From positions 1 to 48,719 of the IMG/VR virus record IMGVR_UViG_3300025117_000094: DNA of 48,719 nucleotides; one strand, written 5' to 3'. Source of the stretch: a virus. Position numbers and translations under genes: made by a program. Below the pieces are notes generated by a model. That model did not search any database, was not told the origin of the DNA, and saw only the letters and a program-made list of their open reading frames with translations. Positions 31,279 through 39,986 of the stretch are shown piece by piece; positions within the stretch are counted from its first letter, which is position 1, and every line of letters begins with the position of its first letter.

Positions 31279-33687
31279 TCACCAAACCTTTTCAGAATCT
31301 GCTAAATTTTTTCTACAGACTACAACATCTGTAACTAGAGACACATCATTTAACATATCAAACGGATAATTAATATTAATCATCGTTCTCTGCAACAATT
31401 CTGCCACTTCATCAATACATTGCTCAGAGCACTCAATTATTATTTCGTCATGTACTTGCATCACTAGTGCAGCATCATAATTATTCATTTCTAATTGCTT
31501 GTCAATCTCAATAATAGCCAACTGTACTAGTTGCCAAGCAGAACCCTGTATGACATGATTTACAGCCTCTCTAGCAGTATTAGTATCGGTAACTGCGTGA
31601 TATTTCCACCTTCTTTGTAATCCGAAGTAGGTCTCAGCTATTCCAGTTTCAATTGTAAACTGCTTCTGCTTTTCAATACCCGACGCTAAACCAGTGAATC
31701 TTTGAAAAAGACCATCTATATAACCCTGAGCCGTAGACTTAGTTGTGTTTAAATTATAAGATAGTCCATCCGCTCCCTCTCCGTAGATAACACCAAATAC
31801 AACCGCCTTACCATTCTTTCTAGCCTTAGTAACTTCTAAGTTTCCTTTTTCATACTCAGCTCTAAAATCCTCATAAGACAATTTCCAAACATTTAATTCT
31901 GGAACAGATGATGTAATAAGAGAATGTAGGTCTTCACCCACATTATTACAATAACTAATTAAATCTTCATCATAATATATAACAGATGCAACCCTAACCT
32001 CTAACTGCCCTTCGTCTGCCTTGAGAAAGATCATCCCGTCTCTAGGGATAATACAACTCTTTGCTTCACGAGTCAAGTTTAAAAGATTTGGATCTCTTGA
32101 ATTACTCCTACCGCTAGCCACCGAATGTATGCTATAATTAGTATGTGCAACACCGTCATCAAGTTTTGGTAAAACACCAGAAAAGAAATTCTTTCTTACA
32201 GCTTGATATGCTCTATAAAACTGCATCAACTCACAATACTCATTTCCTTGTTCAGCATATCTAGCCATCTCTACTTTTCCAATACTAGGAGCACCTTCTG
32301 GAAATTTACTTGAAGGATCTGTTTTCTTTAAAACAGGCAGCTTATAGTAATCTAATAAAAGCCATTTTATATGTGCCGAACTTCGTGGATTAAATGATTC
32401 CCTAAACCACTTAGAACATTCCTTTACTCCTTCTAACTCTCTCACTTGATTAAAAGCACCATCAGCCAACTTCTTATAATGCTTATCCCATTCATCAACT
32501 TTTTCTAAATCATACCTTAATCCCCTTATTGACATTTTAGTCAATGACTTATCACACGGTATTAAGATATTATGTAAAAGGAAAGGCCATTTCTCATTGG
32601 CGTTAATCTGTTCTTCTTGCTTCTTCTTTATAATTGGTAACACACCTATGTCATTAGCACCATACTGACAAAGTTTGCCCATGTCAAACACTTTATGAGC
32701 ACCACCAGCTTTGTATGTCTCTTCATCATACCCGCCGGATTCGGGAGCATACTTCCAAGTCAATGTGGTTAGATCGTTATTCCCAACACCTGATATAATA
32801 TACTCAGCTAACATAGTATCCCATATTACTGCAAAATCCGTGCCATACTTCACGTTTAGGAACTTAAAATCGAAATCTATTACACCCTGACCTACTATTT
32901 TTGCCTTTTTCAGTATAGGATTTAAGTCATCTAAGCATTTCTCAAACACCTCTTTTGTAATAATAAATTTCGGGTCTTTCTCAGTCCCTATTTGAACAAT
33001 CCTCAACGTGTCTCTATATGGAGAGAGTCCGGTTGTTTCTGTATCTAGAAGTAATACTTCACTTTCTTCCAATATTGGAAGAACTTGGTAAAGTTTCTTT
33101 ACTGAATCAATTAACTTGTATTCATAATTCTTAATACTAACAGGTTTAGAATCTAAGAGATGTGGAATTTCCATAAACATGTCCTTTAGACTATCAATCT
33201 TTGAACCATCATAAAATATTGCAGCAGGATGATAGACTGGATATACATTATTTTTAATCTTATCTGAGAACATCAATCTACCAATGTACTTATGAAAATC
33301 ATTCTTACCAGTTAAAGCATAGAATGCTGTCTCACCTAATGCTACAATCAATTTAGGTTTAATCTTTTGAATCTCAAAATATAAATACGGAAAGCAAGCA
33401 TCTAGAATTTTTCTATTTGGTTTCTCATTATCTTGGATATAGCATTTACAAGCATTCGTAACTGCTACATCCTTTCTAGTTAGATGAATATCTGAAAGTA
33501 ATTCATCTAGTACCTTACCGGCTTTACCTATAAATGGAACAAGAACACCATTTAATAGTTTACCATCTACCTCTGTTTTTCCAGAAGCCTCTCCTACAAA
33601 CAATATTTCAGCTTGTGGATTACCATGAAATGGTTCACAATTTATTTTATATGGATTCTTGTATGCTTCACATCGAGTACATTTCAT
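31279..33687 (-). CDS. Uracil-DNA glycosylase (family 4-like) fused to family A DNA polymerase
   Basis: An 802-residue replicative enzyme. Residues 1-180 match a uracil-DNA glycosylase with Fe-S-type cysteines (C3, C6, C80/C82, C98), FVGEASGKTEVDGKLLNG, VPFIGKAGKVL and the VYPVYHPAAIF motif. Residues 205-400 are a 3'-5' exonuclease (LLLDTETTG, D215/E217, and DFDFKFL). The polymerase part has motif A KADEGQLEVRVAS, motif B RKNGKAVVFGVIYGEG and motif C MQVHDEIIIEC. The same fusion is known in phages such as SPO1. Proofreading and uracil surveillance are combined in one chain. It ends six bases before HNH copy 3. Confidence 0.93.
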   Translation of the reverse strand: MKCTRCEAYKNPYKINCEPFHGNPQAEILFVGEASGKTEVDGKLLNGVLVPFIGKAGKVLDELLSDIHLTRKDVAVTNACKCYIQDNEKPNRKILDACFPYLYFEIQKIKPKLIVALGETAFYALTGKNDFHKYIGRLMFSDKIKNNVYPVYHPAAIFYDGSKIDSLKDMFMEIPHLLDSKPVSIKNYEYKLIDSVKKLYQVLPILEESEVLLLDTETTGLSPYRDTLRIVQIGTEKDPKFIITKEVFEKCLDDLNPILKKAKIVGQGVIDFDFKFLNVKYGTDFAVIWDTMLAEYIISGVGNNDLTTLTWKYAPESGGYDEETYKAGGAHKVFDMGKLCQYGANDIGVLPIIKKKQEEQINANEKWPFLLHNILIPCDKSLTKMSIRGLRYDLEKVDEWDKHYKKLADGAFNQVRELEGVKECSKWFRESFNPRSSAHIKWLLLDYYKLPVLKKTDPSSKFPEGAPSIGKVEMARYAEQGNEYCELMQFYRAYQAVRKNFFSGVLPKLDDGVAHTNYSIHSVASGRSNSRDPNLLNLTREAKSCIIPRDGMIFLKADEGQLEVRVASVIYYDEDLISYCNNVGEDLHSLITSSVPELNVWKLSYEDFRAEYEKGNLEVTKARKNGKAVVFGVIYGEGADGLSYNLNTTKSTAQGYIDGLFQRFTGLASGIEKQKQFTIETGIAETYFGLQRRWKYHAVTDTNTAREAVNHVIQGSAWQLVQLAIIEIDKQLEMNNYDAALVMQVHDEIIIECSEQCIDEVAELLQRTMININYPFDMLNDVSLVTDVVVCRKNLADSEKVW
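32830..32845 (-). promoter_or_regulatory. Sigma-54 site, perfect 12/12, inside the polymerase gene
   Basis: Minus strand TGGCACGGATTTTGCA, in codons for Tyr-Gly-Thr-Asp-Phe-Ala. ACG and GGC are uncommon choices in this AT-rich phage. Predicted start near 32819 would transcribe the polymerase remainder and the genes downstream. Chance within a coding region cannot be excluded. Confidence 0.45.
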
Positions 33688-33938
33688 TCTTTATTACCTT
33701 CATAATTAATGCAAGAAGGTTCATGTTTTCCATATTCAGCAGAACAACACCACCAGCTAGGTTTAGACAATTCTTTAATCAAGAGTGCTAATTCACAACC
33801 TTCAGAGTGTCCTTGTCCTTTCCAGCCGGGAATGTCTTTTCTTCTTCTACAACACGGACAAGTAGATACACCTATAGAAAAATCTACAGGTCCAATCCAT
33901 TCAATTTTTTCTAGAAGATTTAAAATTTTTTCTTTCAT
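33684..33938 (-). CDS. Small Cys-rich protein, polymerase neighbour
   Basis: An 84-residue protein with STCPCCRRRKDIPG, GCELALL and WWCCSAEYGKHEPSCINYE. The TGA stop overlaps the polymerase ATG (ATGA). Likely zinc-binding; function not known. Confidence 0.65.
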   Translation of the reverse strand: MKEKILNLLEKIEWIGPVDFSIGVSTCPCCRRRKDIPGWKGQGHSEGCELALLIKELSKPSWWCCSAEYGKHEPSCINYEGNKE

Positions 33939-34129
33939 AACACAACTCTATTTAATTCTTTATCTTCTCCAGAATAAGAAGATACCCATTCCCATAATTG
34001 ACCACAATGAACACAAAATAAAACATTTCCAACTTTGTGTTTTCCAGATGTTAAAAATCCTTTGTATTCTTTCAAATCCTTTGACATACAACATTCACGT
34101 TCTATCACTTCTTTAATTTTAATTGTCAT
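33935..34129 (-). CDS. Small protein with zinc-ribbon half-site
   Basis: A 64-residue protein with VLFCVHCGQLWEW and an N-terminal Cys pair (ECCMSK). ATG 34129 is set by its ATGA overlap with the upstream membrane protein gene; the longer frame begins at a less likely ATG. Family not recognised. Confidence 0.65.
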   Translation of the reverse strand: MTIKIKEVIERECCMSKDLKEYKGFLTSGKHKVGNVLFCVHCGQLWEWVSSYSGEDKELNRVVL

Positions 34130-34302
34130 ATTATCCACCCCATACACCAAAAAAATATTGCTATAGATCCAGACATTCCTATAAAATTTCCTGCATTAAT
34201 AGGTTGTTTGTATATCACCCTAACTGTATTTACAGTTAAAAATAAAATACTAGAAAATAGAGAAATTATAATAATTACATTATTTATTATTTCTAACTTC
34301 AT
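34126..34302 (-). CDS. Small two-helix membrane protein
   Basis: A 58-residue protein from ATG 34302 with GGAG upstream. Two hydrophobic segments (VIIIISLFSSILFLTV and GSIAIFFWCMGWII) surround a short basic loop. It overlaps the next gene as ATGA. It could be a holin-like or membrane-anchoring protein. Confidence 0.6.
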   Translation of the reverse strand: MKLEIINNVIIIISLFSSILFLTVNTVRVIYKQPINAGNFIGMSGSIAIFFWCMGWII

Positions 34303-34305
34303 TAT

Positions 34306-34415
34306 TTATTCTCCATCTATAATTGATTTGTAATCAACATGAGATGCAATTACTATAAGATATAACGATTGTAATATAATTAATACAATTAAGAATTATA
34401 AGTAAATTTGAGCAT
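34306..34415 (-). pseudogene. Small membrane ORF with an apparent frameshift
   Basis: ATG 34415 (after TAGGAG) opens MLKFTYNS then stops. One base out of frame, an open frame continues FLIVLIILQSLYLIVIASHV and ends at TAA 34306-34308. Joined, they would make one transmembrane protein. The shift may be a deletion, a sequencing error or programmed. Confidence 0.4.
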
Positions 34416-34424
34416 TATCTACTC

Positions 34425-34589
34425 CTACAACAATAAAAATTTACCAATGAGCAATCCAACACCAAACACAATAAGGTATTTCCAGAATACAAACCTATCT
34501 GCTTTTATTTTATTTCTCTCTTTCATTCTCTCATTAAGAGCATGACTAAACCTTGGATCGTCTATCATTTCAAATATCCTGTATATCAT
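34425..34589 (-). CDS. Small C-terminal-anchored membrane protein
   Basis: A 54-residue protein from ATG 34589, nine bases after AGGA: charged N-terminal helix (MIDDPRFSHALNERMKERNK) and a C-terminal membrane segment (YLIVFGVGLLIGKFLLL). The longer frame from 34607 overlaps the upstream gene and lacks a ribosome site. Confidence 0.55.
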   Translation of the reverse strand: MIYRIFEMIDDPRFSHALNERMKERNKIKADRFVFWKYLIVFGVGLLIGKFLLL

Positions 34590-34782
34590 TTTTGAATTTC
34601 CTACCATGAATTGTTTCCCATTCTTCTAACTCAAGAATAGAGGATGCCAAACTCTTAACAATAGGACTTCTTCTTATCGGTCTATAAGTAGGATAATCAT
34701 AATAAACACTAGAATCTTCTTTATCATAATATTCTGACCAAAAAGTTGTACCATTACAATCCATATATTGTTTGCAGTCCAT
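34570..34782 (-). CDS. Hypothetical small protein
   Basis: A 70-residue protein with a Tyr/Asp-rich N-terminus and a PTYRPIRRSPIV segment. It lies between the sliding clamp and the membrane protein. No family recognised. Confidence 0.6.
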   Translation of the reverse strand: MDCKQYMDCNGTTFWSEYYDKEDSSVYYDYPTYRPIRRSPIVKSLASSILELEEWETIHGRKFKNDIQDI

Positions 34783-34784
34783 TG

Positions 34785-35783
34785 TTAGTCCAATCTAAGT
34801 CCCATCAACACAATACTGGACTTATCAAAAGTAGTTTTAAGAAACAATTTATTAGGATTAGCAGGATCAATAGCTACCATATAATCAGATGGAATACTCT
34901 TAAACATCGAAGCCTGAAATTGAGTCTTAAACTGTTTCTGAATAAGAGACTCAAGGCCAACTTTAATCTCACCGTTGAGAGGTGAAGATGCAATAACATC
35001 AAGTCCGTGATTATCATTATCCAAAAATACAGCATTAGATGTCTCACCAAAGAATACAGGTGAAGTATCCTTCAATGCTTTCAACAACTGATCTACTGGA
35101 CAAAGATCAGTAACAATCTGACTCATGTTGTCTACAAACTCTACAATCTTAGAATAGGGATACTCTGAATTAGATTCAGGGGGGCAAAGAGCATACCCAC
35201 GACCAAAGTCAATACAAAGCACATCTTTCTCAGATAATCCAACTGTATATTTATCTGCAAGAGTAGCAATAAATTGAATAACTTTATGGTTTAGAGAAAT
35301 TGTAGATTCAAGATTCAACTCAATAGGATTGTAATAAATCCTGAGTTTATCAGAAGCAAGAATACCACCATTAAACAACAGAACATTAGAATAAAGATCC
35401 TTACCAGTAAAGAGAGACGCTAACTTAATTGACTCAATCATTTCATGAGAGAGAACTAACGTTGCAGTACTTGGCCTTGGAAGATCTGGAATATCCATAG
35501 GCATCTTAGGGATTTTACTATTAAAATTCTTGTTATCAGTGATAGTAATAATCGTTTCACTATCATTGCATTCCATATTTTCTCTAGTCTTCAAAATAGA
35601 CTCAAGAACAAAGTAGTTTACATTGCCATAAAATGGTACTTCAGCATCGGCTTTAATAAAGAATAAATCATTACACACCCTAACACTAGCACCAACAGAA
35701 CTAATATAACTTGCATAAATAGGATAGCTTTTTTTATCGGTCCCGAAGCGCAAAATTGGCAACAATTCAATCAGATCTTTCAT
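34785..35783 (-). CDS. Sliding clamp (DnaN-like)
   Basis: A 332-residue protein with the duplicated beta-rich layout of a sliding clamp: an internal ESIKLASLFTGKDLYSNVL, SEKDVLCIDFGRGYALCPP, a middle HGLDVIASSPLNGEIK, and a C-terminal FQASMFKSIPSDYMVAI and KSSIVLMGLRLD. It lies in the replication set with the clamp loader at 27101. Assignment is from fold pattern; the sequence is far from bacterial DnaN. Confidence 0.7.
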   Translation of the reverse strand: MKDLIELLPILRFGTDKKSYPIYASYISSVGASVRVCNDLFFIKADAEVPFYGNVNYFVLESILKTRENMECNDSETIITITDNKNFNSKIPKMPMDIPDLPRPSTATLVLSHEMIESIKLASLFTGKDLYSNVLLFNGGILASDKLRIYYNPIELNLESTISLNHKVIQFIATLADKYTVGLSEKDVLCIDFGRGYALCPPESNSEYPYSKIVEFVDNMSQIVTDLCPVDQLLKALKDTSPVFFGETSNAVFLDNDNHGLDVIASSPLNGEIKVGLESLIQKQFKTQFQASMFKSIPSDYMVAIDPANPNKLFLKTTFDKSSIVLMGLRLD

Positions 35784-35795
35784 AAATTATTCTCC

Positions 35796-36080
35796 TTATG
35801 AGAAATATTCTTCATCGTTAAGATACATTTCTATTCTTTTTAAAATAGCTAAATTACTTCTACCTCTTTTAAAAGATTGTGTGTTAATAAAGTCTTCTAA
35901 GTCTTTAACTAAATTATCATCATCTTCTCTTTCCCATTTTTTACCAGTATTTGGGTGTGAGTCATTTTTAATACAATCACGTATTAAATTAGAAATTAAT
36001 GCTTTAAACCACGGAGAACTTCCTATTTTAAATATATGATCAGAAATCAACTTTTTAATGATATCATCTATTGTATCCAT
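35796..36080 (-). CDS. Small protein with SANT/Myb-like helix-turn-helix
   Basis: A 94-residue protein: TIDDIIKKLISDHIFKIG, then GKKWEREDDDNLVKDLEDFI and FKRGRSNLAILKRIE, which reads like the W-x-x-E-D-x-x-L ... GRS-xx-AI-xx-RI pattern of small phage HTH proteins. Start set at ATG 36080 after AGAGGA; the longer frame is unlikely. DNA binding is inferred. Confidence 0.6.
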   Translation of the reverse strand: MDTIDDIIKKLISDHIFKIGSSPWFKALISNLIRDCIKNDSHPNTGKKWEREDDDNLVKDLEDFINTQSFKRGRSNLAILKRIEMYLNDEEYFS

Positions 36081-36081
36081 T

Positions 36082-36345
36082 TTATTTATTCCTCTTACTC
36101 CTTGGTAAAGGGTCTCCCTTGTAATCCACCAATTCTCCATCCTTATTCTTAAATACAAAACAATGTTCATAGTATAGAAATTTTTTCAAGGCTAATGACA
36201 TATTAGCTGTAGGTACAAGCCTATTTTTCTTATCAAACAACTTAAGAGTTTTCTGACGTAAAAAGATAGTCATCTCATCTCTATTCATACCATAGTAGTC
36301 TAGATTGAGTTCATCAAATATTTGTATTAGTTCTGCTCTACTCAT
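36082..36345 (-). CDS. Hypothetical small protein
   Basis: An 87-residue basic protein with AELIQIFDELNLDYYGM and a Lys-rich end (PLPRSKRNK), encoded between two short genes. No known motif. ATG overlaps the stop of the gene upstream. Confidence 0.6.
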   Translation of the reverse strand: MSRAELIQIFDELNLDYYGMNRDEMTIFLRQKTLKLFDKKNRLVPTANMSLALKKFLYYEHCFVFKNKDGELVDYKGDPLPRSKRNK

Positions 36346-36589
36346 TTAAATCATCAACCTCTACATTTTCTATTTCAAAATCATCATCCATTTTACCGGC
36401 ATCATATGCTCGTCTCATTAATTCTGGAATTTTATAGCAATCTCTTAAATCTCTCCATAAGGTCATATCTTCTGGCTCACCTTCCCAAATTGAGAACCAA
36501 CACTTACCATCTATATAAATATCCAGCCCATTCCTACCATACCACCTTTCTTGGCCTTTAGGAGAAAGAGACTTCACTGTAATTTTCAT
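36338..36589 (-). CDS. Hypothetical small protein
   Basis: An 83-residue protein with IDGKCWFSIWEGEPEDMTLW, then DLRDCYKIPELMRRAYDAG, a pattern that I recall from other phage small proteins, though no role is known. ATGA overlap with the 59-residue gene upstream supports the start. Confidence 0.7.
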   Translation of the reverse strand: MKITVKSLSPKGQERWYGRNGLDIYIDGKCWFSIWEGEPEDMTLWRDLRDCYKIPELMRRAYDAGKMDDDFEIENVEVDDLNE

Positions 36590-36765
36590 TTTACCTTCTC
36601 CTTTAAAAGGAAATATTCTTCAGCCAATTTATGAATAAAATTATCTGATGGTTGTTCCAAATCTCCTTCTGTAATTATTTTATAACAAGGAGCACAAATA
36701 TCTCCTATAAATATTCCTTGATGTTTATAATTTGTACAACCAAATACAATACACTTTTCATTCAT
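36586..36765 (-). CDS. Small zinc-type protein
   Basis: A 59-residue protein from ATG 36765: CIVFGCTNYKHQGIFIGDIC then PCYKIITEGD. The spacing C5, C10, C24, C27 suggests one zinc. This CxxxxGCxN...GxFxGxxCxPC pattern recurs in phage small proteins. Its stop overlaps the next start (ATGA). Confidence 0.7.
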   Translation of the reverse strand: MNEKCIVFGCTNYKHQGIFIGDICAPCYKIITEGDLEQPSDNFIHKLAEEYFLLKEKVK

Positions 36766-36766
36766 T

Positions 36767-36910
36767 TCATACCCCTACAATAAAACCAATTAATATAGTT
36801 ATTGTAGCTATACTAACAATAATGTCTGAAAACTCAAACCTGCGTATATATACTTTACCTACTATATGACCAGCTAATATACCAACTCCTGCAAGTATTA
36901 TGATATTCAT
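36767..36910 (-). CDS. Small two-helix membrane protein
   Basis: A 47-residue protein from ATG 36910 with AGGAG upstream: IIILAGVGILAGHIVGK, a basic-acidic loop, then IIVSIATITILIGFIVG. The neighbours are zinc-type small proteins. Function unknown. Confidence 0.6.
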   Translation of the reverse strand: MNIIILAGVGILAGHIVGKVYIRRFEFSDIIVSIATITILIGFIVGV

Positions 36911-36919
36911 CTCATGCTC

Positions 36920-37252
36920 CTAGTCATAATGTTTTTTAGTTTGTTCATACATATAGTTTTTATTCTTTATAACAACTCTATAACTCTTTCCGGCTACATT
37001 ATAAATAAATCCAAAAGGTCTATCAGTCATTTCAATAAATTTAATATTTGGACCTAAATCCTCAACTTGTTCTTTAATTAAATACCCAAGTTCTAAAATA
37101 GGTTCACAATAATCTTCTTCTGCCATCTGATCATTATATCTACGATTATACATATCAATAACTGTATCTCTCATTCTTCTAAAGACCTTATTAGCAATAC
37201 CGTCATTTTTATTCCAATCACCAAACTCATTAACTATTTGATCTTTTAACAC
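36920..37252 (-). CDS. Hypothetical protein
   Basis: A 110-residue protein: helical N-terminus (DGIANKVFRRMRDTVID), an acidic middle and a C-terminal strand segment (FGFIYNVAGKSYRVVI). No family recognised. The upstream gene is HNH copy 4, with a 14-base gap. Confidence 0.65.
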   Translation of the reverse strand: MLKDQIVNEFGDWNKNDGIANKVFRRMRDTVIDMYNRRYNDQMAEEDYCEPILELGYLIKEQVEDLGPNIKFIEMTDRPFGFIYNVAGKSYRVVIKNKNYMYEQTKKHYD

Positions 37253-37266
37253 TGCTGTTCTCCTAT

Positions 37267-38157
37267 TTAAGTTTTACATCTCATGTCATAATATGAACAG
37301 CCTTCCAATGAGTGTACCTTCCTATTACAATCCTCACAAAGTGTTACACCAATATCCAAATCCAAAGACTCAAGGGGATTCCAATGTATGCCCTCTACAT
37401 GGTGAGCAGTTAGGTTTTCAGTGACACCACATTTAACACATTTATAACCATCACGTTCTAAGATCATTTCACGCCATTGACGTTGTATTGATGCATCTCT
37501 ACTTGGTTTTTTCTTTTGATACTCTTCCCATTCTTTAGTTCCTGGTTGAAAACATTGATGTGGATGAAATCCATATAACGGACAAGAGTGCTTACAGATT
37601 TCTGAGCAATATAATCTGCGTTCTCCTTTTATTCTTCCATTTAAAGCTCCAATTCTACTTTTTACTTCTTGATTAGAAGGGTAAAAGTACTCTTTACAAT
37701 GAGTACATCTAACTTTTAAATATCCATCTTCATCAGATATCGGATCTTCTTCTATAGTTAGTTGATTACAATAAGTATAGTAAAGAGATTTAGACTTATT
37801 ATAGTTTTTATAATATTTTATTTTTTTATTTTTATTATTTTCACAATACCATTTATCATATTCTTTTAAAGACTCTTTGTTTATCTCACAATATCTTTTT
37901 CTCTCTTCTTTATGAGATTTGGTATATTCTCTCTTATATTCTTTTATTTCATCTTTATTATTACTATTATATTCTTTTTGATACTCTAATCTTTTTTTTC
38001 TATGAATTTTATAGTACTCACTATTATCTTTTTTATAACAATTTTTACATTTACAGCATAACCCATCTTTTTTAGACTTGTCTTTACTAAACTCACCAAT
38101 ATTTAACTCTTTATTACATTTAGAACAAATTTTAGTAACATCTAACAATATAATCAC
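37267..38157 (-). CDS. HNH endonuclease, copy 4
   Basis: A 296-residue paralog: KICSKCNKELNIGEFSKD ribbon, a linker of EYQKEYNSNNKDEI- and YCENNKNKK-type units, VRCTHCKEYFYP, LYCSEICKHSCPLYGF, and the C-terminal HNH (CVKCGVTENLTAHHVEGIHW). Its last ~110 codons are nearly the same as in copies 1 and 2. The GTG start at 38157 follows AAAGGG, or a TTG two codons on; uncertain. It lies six bases after the primase-helicase gene. Confidence 0.9.
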   Translation of the reverse strand: MIILLDVTKICSKCNKELNIGEFSKDKSKKDGLCCKCKNCYKKDNSEYYKIHRKKRLEYQKEYNSNNKDEIKEYKREYTKSHKEERKRYCEINKESLKEYDKWYCENNKNKKIKYYKNYNKSKSLYYTYCNQLTIEEDPISDEDGYLKVRCTHCKEYFYPSNQEVKSRIGALNGRIKGERRLYCSEICKHSCPLYGFHPHQCFQPGTKEWEEYQKKKPSRDASIQRQWREMILERDGYKCVKCGVTENLTAHHVEGIHWNPLESLDLDIGVTLCEDCNRKVHSLEGCSYYDMRCKT

Positions 38158-38162
38158 ACCCT

Positions 38163-39875
38163 TTATTTTTTTTCTAACTCAAAAAATTTTGAAATTTCAC
38201 CTTTAAACTCTAATACAGTTGAGCCTCCTCTAGCAAACCTACACTTATCAACTAATACATTTGTATAGGGGCTGAAAGAAGACAGTCTTAGTTTATTTAA
38301 ACTAGCTTCTTCTCGTTTACGGTGGAGCAAAATGACTGTATCGGCGTCCTGACTAATAGCTGAAGACCCTTTCAAATCATCAAAAGTTAGATCATTTGAA
38401 TTATTTAATTTTCTTGGCTGAGATATCAAACACATCATAACATCTAAATCCATACTTATCACCTTAAATATTTTACTAGCCGCAGCTATATCTTCCTCCT
38501 TTCCAGTTCTCACTAAAAGCTGGAGATTATCTAGTACAAAGAGACCAACTCCATATCTATTCCTTGCCTCCTTCGCCGTATGATAGAAGGACTCTGGGCT
38601 AACTCTAGAACTATATCCAAAATAAATAGGTAACTCTCCGTATTTTAATATATACGCAGGACCGTCTGATGGACTAATAGACTGATAAACAGTCTCCTCT
38701 GCAATCTGAATTACTTTAGTAGCTAAACTTTTTTCGTCCATTTCGAGGCAAAAATATAAACAAGGTATCCCATATTGACTAGCAAAATGATAACAAATCT
38801 GCAATGCAAAAGAGGTTTTACCAACTGCTGCTTGCCCACCAATTACTATCAATCGTTTCCTTACAAACCCACCTTCTATTAAATCATTTACTGAATCCCA
38901 AGGTAGTGGAAACTTCTCTTCTAAATCACTACCATTTGCCTGATTATACAACTCAGACAATGCATCAGACAAAGACATTATCCCTTCTACTTTAAACCTA
39001 GATGCTTGAGCTAAACACTTTTCAAAAGCTGCTTTATCATATTTCATAAAAAAGGAATTAATATCTTCACCCTCTGGAAGAAGAACATTCCAGCATCTAT
39101 CAATTCCTAATCGTGTAGCCCAAACATTCCTTGCAGCTTTTTGTCCTACCTGATCAGAATCTAATATAAGAGTGATCTTCTTTTTATTCAATAATTGGTC
39201 ATACCATTCAGGTTTTAGTGTACCAGCACCAACCGTACAACCTACTACGTTTTCATATTTTTGCTGGATAAGCGTAATACAATCCAATTCCCCTTCACAA
39301 ACCATTATATCATCGTAGTTATCTAATACATCACCATTAAATAAAATAGATTTACCATCAGCTTCTCTAATACACTTATCAATCTCTAGATTTTCATCAG
39401 GTGGTAACTTTCTAAACTTTAGAAGTTTTGGTATACCGTTTTCAAAAGATGGTATACTAATCCAATCTTGGTTATAACGTCTAGTTACTCCCAATTTAAA
39501 CCTATCTATTGATTCCTCAGTAATGCCTCTACCTAAAAGGTACTTCATTGCTTTCTTATTAGAATGAATTTCGTAGTGATATCTATCAACCATATCTGTA
39601 AAATCTGGATCTGGTTTAGCAACTGTTCGTGGAGCAATACCACTAAAATTTATAGGAAGTATATCACCCCATGTTTCTTTTAACTTTGAAATGTGTCCTT
39701 TAGCAAATTCAGAATTAGGATTTGTTGCCTCACAACAAAAACAATGAAATAACCCAGAATTAATATTAATATATAATTTTGGTTTATTACATTCTGGACA
39801 AATTATAATAGCCTCAGAACCACTGAGTTTGTATTCAATAGTTTTACTATTTAAATAATCAAGTACATCTGTCAT
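38163..39875 (-). CDS. Bifunctional primase-helicase (T7 gp4-like)
   Basis: A 570-residue protein: zinc-binding primase finger (CPEC at 26-29 and CFCC near 45-48), a TOPRIM core (MVCEGELDCITL with the EGxxD glutamate, LILDSDQVGQ with the DxD), and a DnaB-type helicase half (GGQAAVGKTSF Walker A, LFVLDNLQLL, ISQPRKLNNSNDLTFDDLKG). It both primes and unwinds at the fork. The pentameric repeat at 39912-39986 lies about 40 bases upstream of its start. Confidence 0.93.
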   Translation of the reverse strand: MTDVLDYLNSKTIEYKLSGSEAIIICPECNKPKLYININSGLFHCFCCEATNPNSEFAKGHISKLKETWGDILPINFSGIAPRTVAKPDPDFTDMVDRYHYEIHSNKKAMKYLLGRGITEESIDRFKLGVTRRYNQDWISIPSFENGIPKLLKFRKLPPDENLEIDKCIREADGKSILFNGDVLDNYDDIMVCEGELDCITLIQQKYENVVGCTVGAGTLKPEWYDQLLNKKKITLILDSDQVGQKAARNVWATRLGIDRCWNVLLPEGEDINSFFMKYDKAAFEKCLAQASRFKVEGIMSLSDALSELYNQANGSDLEEKFPLPWDSVNDLIEGGFVRKRLIVIGGQAAVGKTSFALQICYHFASQYGIPCLYFCLEMDEKSLATKVIQIAEETVYQSISPSDGPAYILKYGELPIYFGYSSRVSPESFYHTAKEARNRYGVGLFVLDNLQLLVRTGKEEDIAAASKIFKVISMDLDVMMCLISQPRKLNNSNDLTFDDLKGSSAISQDADTVILLHRKREEASLNKLRLSSFSPYTNVLVDKCRFARGGSTVLEFKGEISKFFELEKK

Positions 39876-39911
39876 TCTTGATAATCACCTACTTTCAATT
39901 AGTAATAAAAA

Positions 39912-39986
39912 TCTTGTCTTGTCATGTCGAGTCTCGTCAAGTCTGATCTTGGCGTGTCTAGTCGTGTTGCGTCTTAGCCCGTCTTG
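39912..39986. repeat. Degenerate pentamer array, TCNNG x15
   Basis: On the + strand 15 consecutive 5-base units fit TCNNG (minus strand CNNGA) with C at position 2 in 14 of 15 units, T at position 1 in 13 and G at position 5 in 13; positions 3 and 4 vary. It spans the stop of the 167-residue gene and the leader of the primase-helicase. Confidence 0.85.

Noticed and set aside
31391-31406. 10/12 sigma-54-like site in the polymerase gene (TGGCAGAATTGTTGCA)
   Set aside because: Two mismatches, inside coding DNA, no supporting geometry.
39912-39986. CRISPR array or coding repeat for the pentamer stretch
   Set aside because: The period is five bases with no spacers, and it crosses a stop codon.
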